Source of the DNA: JBOGVA01 sp050692195
GTDB lineage: Bacteria; Actinomycetota; UBA4738
DNA: 64,000 nucleotides
Assembly: GCA_050692195.1 (NCBI GenBank)
Contig: JBOGVA010000074.1
Span: 1-64,000 of the forward strand
Reading direction: 5' to 3'
The position numbers were made by a program, and so were the translations under genes. The notes beneath the pieces are model-generated. The model was not told the origin of the DNA. It searched no databases and saw only the letters and a list, made by a program, of their open reading frames with translations. Shown one piece after another: positions 62,366 through 64,000 of this stretch (position 1 is the stretch's first letter; each line of letters opens with the position of its first letter).

Positions 62366-63273
62366 GGGCGTTTCGACCCGCTCTCGCGCCCGGTCACTTT
62401 GTTCAAGACCCGACGGGTCCGGGCCTTCAGGTGACTCCGCTCCTCTTGCATCATCAGCCGGATGCTCTCTTCGAAGGTCATGCCTCCTCGTTCCGGGAAC
62501 ACGGCCCGGCGGCGCTGGGACACACAGAGAAACAGGTCGGCCTCCGTCGCTCGCGGCAGCAGGTCCTGAAGGCCCTCCTTGCGCATGGCCTCGATGGCCG
62601 GAAGGTAGACGTGGTCGTACCAATCGGCGGCGACCTCCTCTATCGCCAGGACCTCGCCGCGTTCAGACATCAGGTTGAACCCGTGAAGCTTCACGTGCTC
62701 CAGGAGTTCGATGTACCCGGGTGGACGGCTGAACTCGATCCGAGCCTCGGGCCGGGCTCGTTCCAGGGCGCTCCCCTGCATGAACATCCGTTCCTGCTCG
62801 GCCAGGATGATCCGCCCGATGTCGGCATCCGCGGGGAAGCGCACGGTGGTCCTGAGCCTGGTGACCTCGGCGTCGATGGTCTCCATGCCGCGCTGCCTGG
62901 CGATGGCCACCCGGTGGTGTCCGTCGACGACGAAGTACGCGTCGCCCACCTGGTACACCACGATGGGAGGAAAGTCTCCGCCGGGAAAGAGCTGCTCGAC
63001 CCGTTTCCACCGGGTCTCCAGCTCCGGCCGTCGGGGAAGGAAGTCTCGGTCGAAGTCCCTGTCCCGCTCGACCGTCCCCACGATCCGCTTGACGGGGATG
63101 GGTCGGATGCCGAGGTAGCTCTGCTCGAAGATCCCCAGACGCCTCTGCACGTCGCCGAGCGACAGCAGTTCAGCCGTGTCGTCCCGCTTCACGATGTCCG
63201 TGAGCCGGCGAAAGGTCTTCTTTCGCTGGGCCTTCTCGAACGTCGAGGGTCCGGGTGGCTCTCGCCAGCTCAT
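62356..63273 (-). CDS. ParB-like nuclease-domain protein
   Basis: 305 residues. A ParB/sulfiredoxin-like domain sits in the N-terminal half: LGIRPIPVKRIVGTVER, PPIVVYQVGDAYFVVDGHHRVAIARQRG, VTRLRTTVRF. The C-terminal half (about 160-305) is helical with ADWYDHVYLPAIEAMRKEG and resembles a family found across Actinomycetota. It is not an adaptor of chromosome partitioning here; no parA or parS is seen. ATG 63273 overlaps the metallophosphoesterase stop as ATGA. Confidence 0.8.
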   Translation of the reverse strand: MSWREPPGPSTFEKAQRKKTFRRLTDIVKRDDTAELLSLGDVQRRLGIFEQSYLGIRPIPVKRIVGTVERDRDFDRDFLPRRPELETRWKRVEQLFPGGDFPPIVVYQVGDAYFVVDGHHRVAIARQRGMETIDAEVTRLRTTVRFPADADIGRIILAEQERMFMQGSALERARPEARIEFSRPPGYIELLEHVKLHGFNLMSERGEVLAIEEVAADWYDHVYLPAIEAMRKEGLQDLLPRATEADLFLCVSQRRRAVFPERGGMTFEESIRLMMQEERSHLKARTRRVLNKVTGRESGSKRPQR

Positions 63274-63923
63274 CGCTCCAACTCCAGCACCCGGTGTCCG
63301 ACCGCGTTGACGACCTGCGTAGGCCCCAGGCGGCGATCGGGACGCGGAGATCCGTAGGGATGCACGTGACCATGAACCATCAGCTTGGGCGAGAGCTTCC
63401 CGACGAGGCGGTGGAAGGCGGCGAATCCACGGTGGGCCGGGTCGTCCTCGTCGCCCAGACCGAGGGGCGGAGCATGCGTGATGAGGACATCGATTCCCCG
63501 GCCGTTCCGAAAGCCCTTCAGCCTGGCCCTGATCTCCAGGCGGAGGGCGCGCCACCTCATCTGCGACTGTGTGTACTGATTGGGGCCCTCGCGGTAGCGC
63601 GCGGAGCCGCCGAGACCAGCCACTCGGACCCCGGCCGCCTCGACGATCCGGCCGTCGACGAAGGTGCAGCCGGGAGGGCCGGGAGGGTCCACGTACTGAT
63701 CCAGGAACGGGGACGGCTCCAACGTGGGGGCGGTGGCCCGCAGGTCCGGATCGTGGTTGCCCGGCACGTACAGCAGCGGCACGTCCGTCATCGAGACCAG
63801 GCGTTCGAGGTAGTCGAACGGGAGATCTCCGCACGACAGCACCAGGTCCGGGCGGAGCTCCCGCAGGCGCTCGCCGTACAAGGTCTCCTCGACCTCATCG
63901 GCGACGGCCAGGATGCGCGTCAT
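63270..63923 (-). CDS. Calcineurin-like metallophosphoesterase
   Basis: 217 residues. Metal motifs: LSCGDLPFDYLE, VPGNHDPDL, LITHAPPLGLGD and MVHGHVHPYG. The first motif, normally DxH, reads AVADEVEE, so its His is replaced by Glu. The family therefore seems to use a modified site; the substrate is unknown. It overlaps and is coupled to the ParB-like gene downstream. Confidence 0.83.
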   Translation of the reverse strand: MTRILAVADEVEETLYGERLRELRPDLVLSCGDLPFDYLERLVSMTDVPLLYVPGNHDPDLRATAPTLEPSPFLDQYVDPPGPPGCTFVDGRIVEAAGVRVAGLGGSARYREGPNQYTQSQMRWRALRLEIRARLKGFRNGRGIDVLITHAPPLGLGDEDDPAHRGFAAFHRLVGKLSPKLMVHGHVHPYGSPRPDRRLGPTQVVNAVGHRVLELER

Positions 63924-64000
63924 CGAGCCTCCGCTTGCTCGCCCCGGCGCCGCCGAGCGTGCGTTCGCATCGTTCTTCCACCATAGCTCAGGCCGACCCG

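Noticed and set aside
1..64000. CRISPR arrays or long tandem repeats
   Set aside because: No regularly spaced repeats were seen; the only tandem repeat found is the pair at the IS end.

Overview
The window is GC-rich DNA, densely packed with genes on both strands. Several features suggest an uncultivated soil or sediment member of the Actinomycetota or a neighbouring lineage such as Dormibacterota or Chloroflexota: many GTG starts, several genes that look leaderless (a TANNNT box 6-9 nt before the start codon), an LLM/F420-type oxidoreductase, a class II (GlpX) fructose bisphosphatase, a LigD-type end-joining polymerase, a ChlI-like ATPase with a vWA partner, and large cyclase-AAA-TPR proteins. 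The lineage is inferred from gene content; no marker rRNA is present.

Layout. 1-126: right end of an IS21-family element (end of istB plus terminal repeats), which has cut into a candidate immunity gene next to a relic of a polymorphic-toxin C-terminus. 731-2453: a HARE-HTH protein and an SH3-like/metallo-beta-lactamase protein. 2469-6265: gpsA-glpX, a NarL-type regulator and an EamA transporter. 6283-11508: glycogen-debranching-like enzyme, hydroxy-acid oxidase, PHP phosphoesterase, USP-like and membrane proteins. 11532-17322: CBS protein, a small ORF beside a decayed serine recombinase, histidine kinase, FAD amine oxidase and a coiled-coil protein. 17424-23802: one long minus-strand operon for amino-acid catabolism (P5C dehydrogenase, two class III aminotransferases, a VOC protein and a two-subunit CoA-transferase). 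The last aminotransferase carries an in-frame amber codon just after its PLP lysine. 23936: tRNA-Arg, then an EAL protein.

25373-33949: cyclic-nucleotide-binding protein, MenG-like methyltransferase, UbiA-like membrane protein, YtcJ-like amidohydrolase, an operon of three amide-cleaving enzymes (C45, creatininase, S66), and a ChlI/MoxR-type ATPase. 33958-37623: a 1221-residue protein joining a class III nucleotide cyclase, an AAA/STAND ATPase, TPRs and a whole OppA-type solute-binding domain. 37680-44865: the vWA partner of the ATPase, a cell-envelope cluster (sulfatase-fold membrane protein, NoeA-like methyltransferase, YIDPGSGS-type protein), an M48 protease and a methyltransferase.

44916-62365: scattered genes that fit aerobic CoA-dependent breakdown of an aromatic amino acid product: thioesterase, LLM oxidoreductase, a flavin monooxygenase/Old-Yellow-Enzyme fusion (2-aminobenzoyl-CoA or salicylyl-CoA type), PaaK-like ligase, two acyl-CoA dehydrogenases, RidA, enoyl-CoA hydratase and tryptophan 2,3-dioxygenase. 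They are interrupted by ligD, a 5'-truncated cyclase-AAA-TPR gene, a nucleotidyltransferase/winged-helix pair resembling a toxin-antitoxin cassette, and an ECF sigma/anti-sigma pair. 62356-63923: a ParB-like protein and a metallophosphoesterase.

The most unusual items are the cyclase-ATPase-OppA fusion, the palindrome-controlled nucleotidyltransferase cassette, the amber-interrupted aminotransferase, and two genes whose frames break at the same octamer. No CRISPR array and no rRNA were seen. All family assignments come from reading motifs by eye, without database searches.
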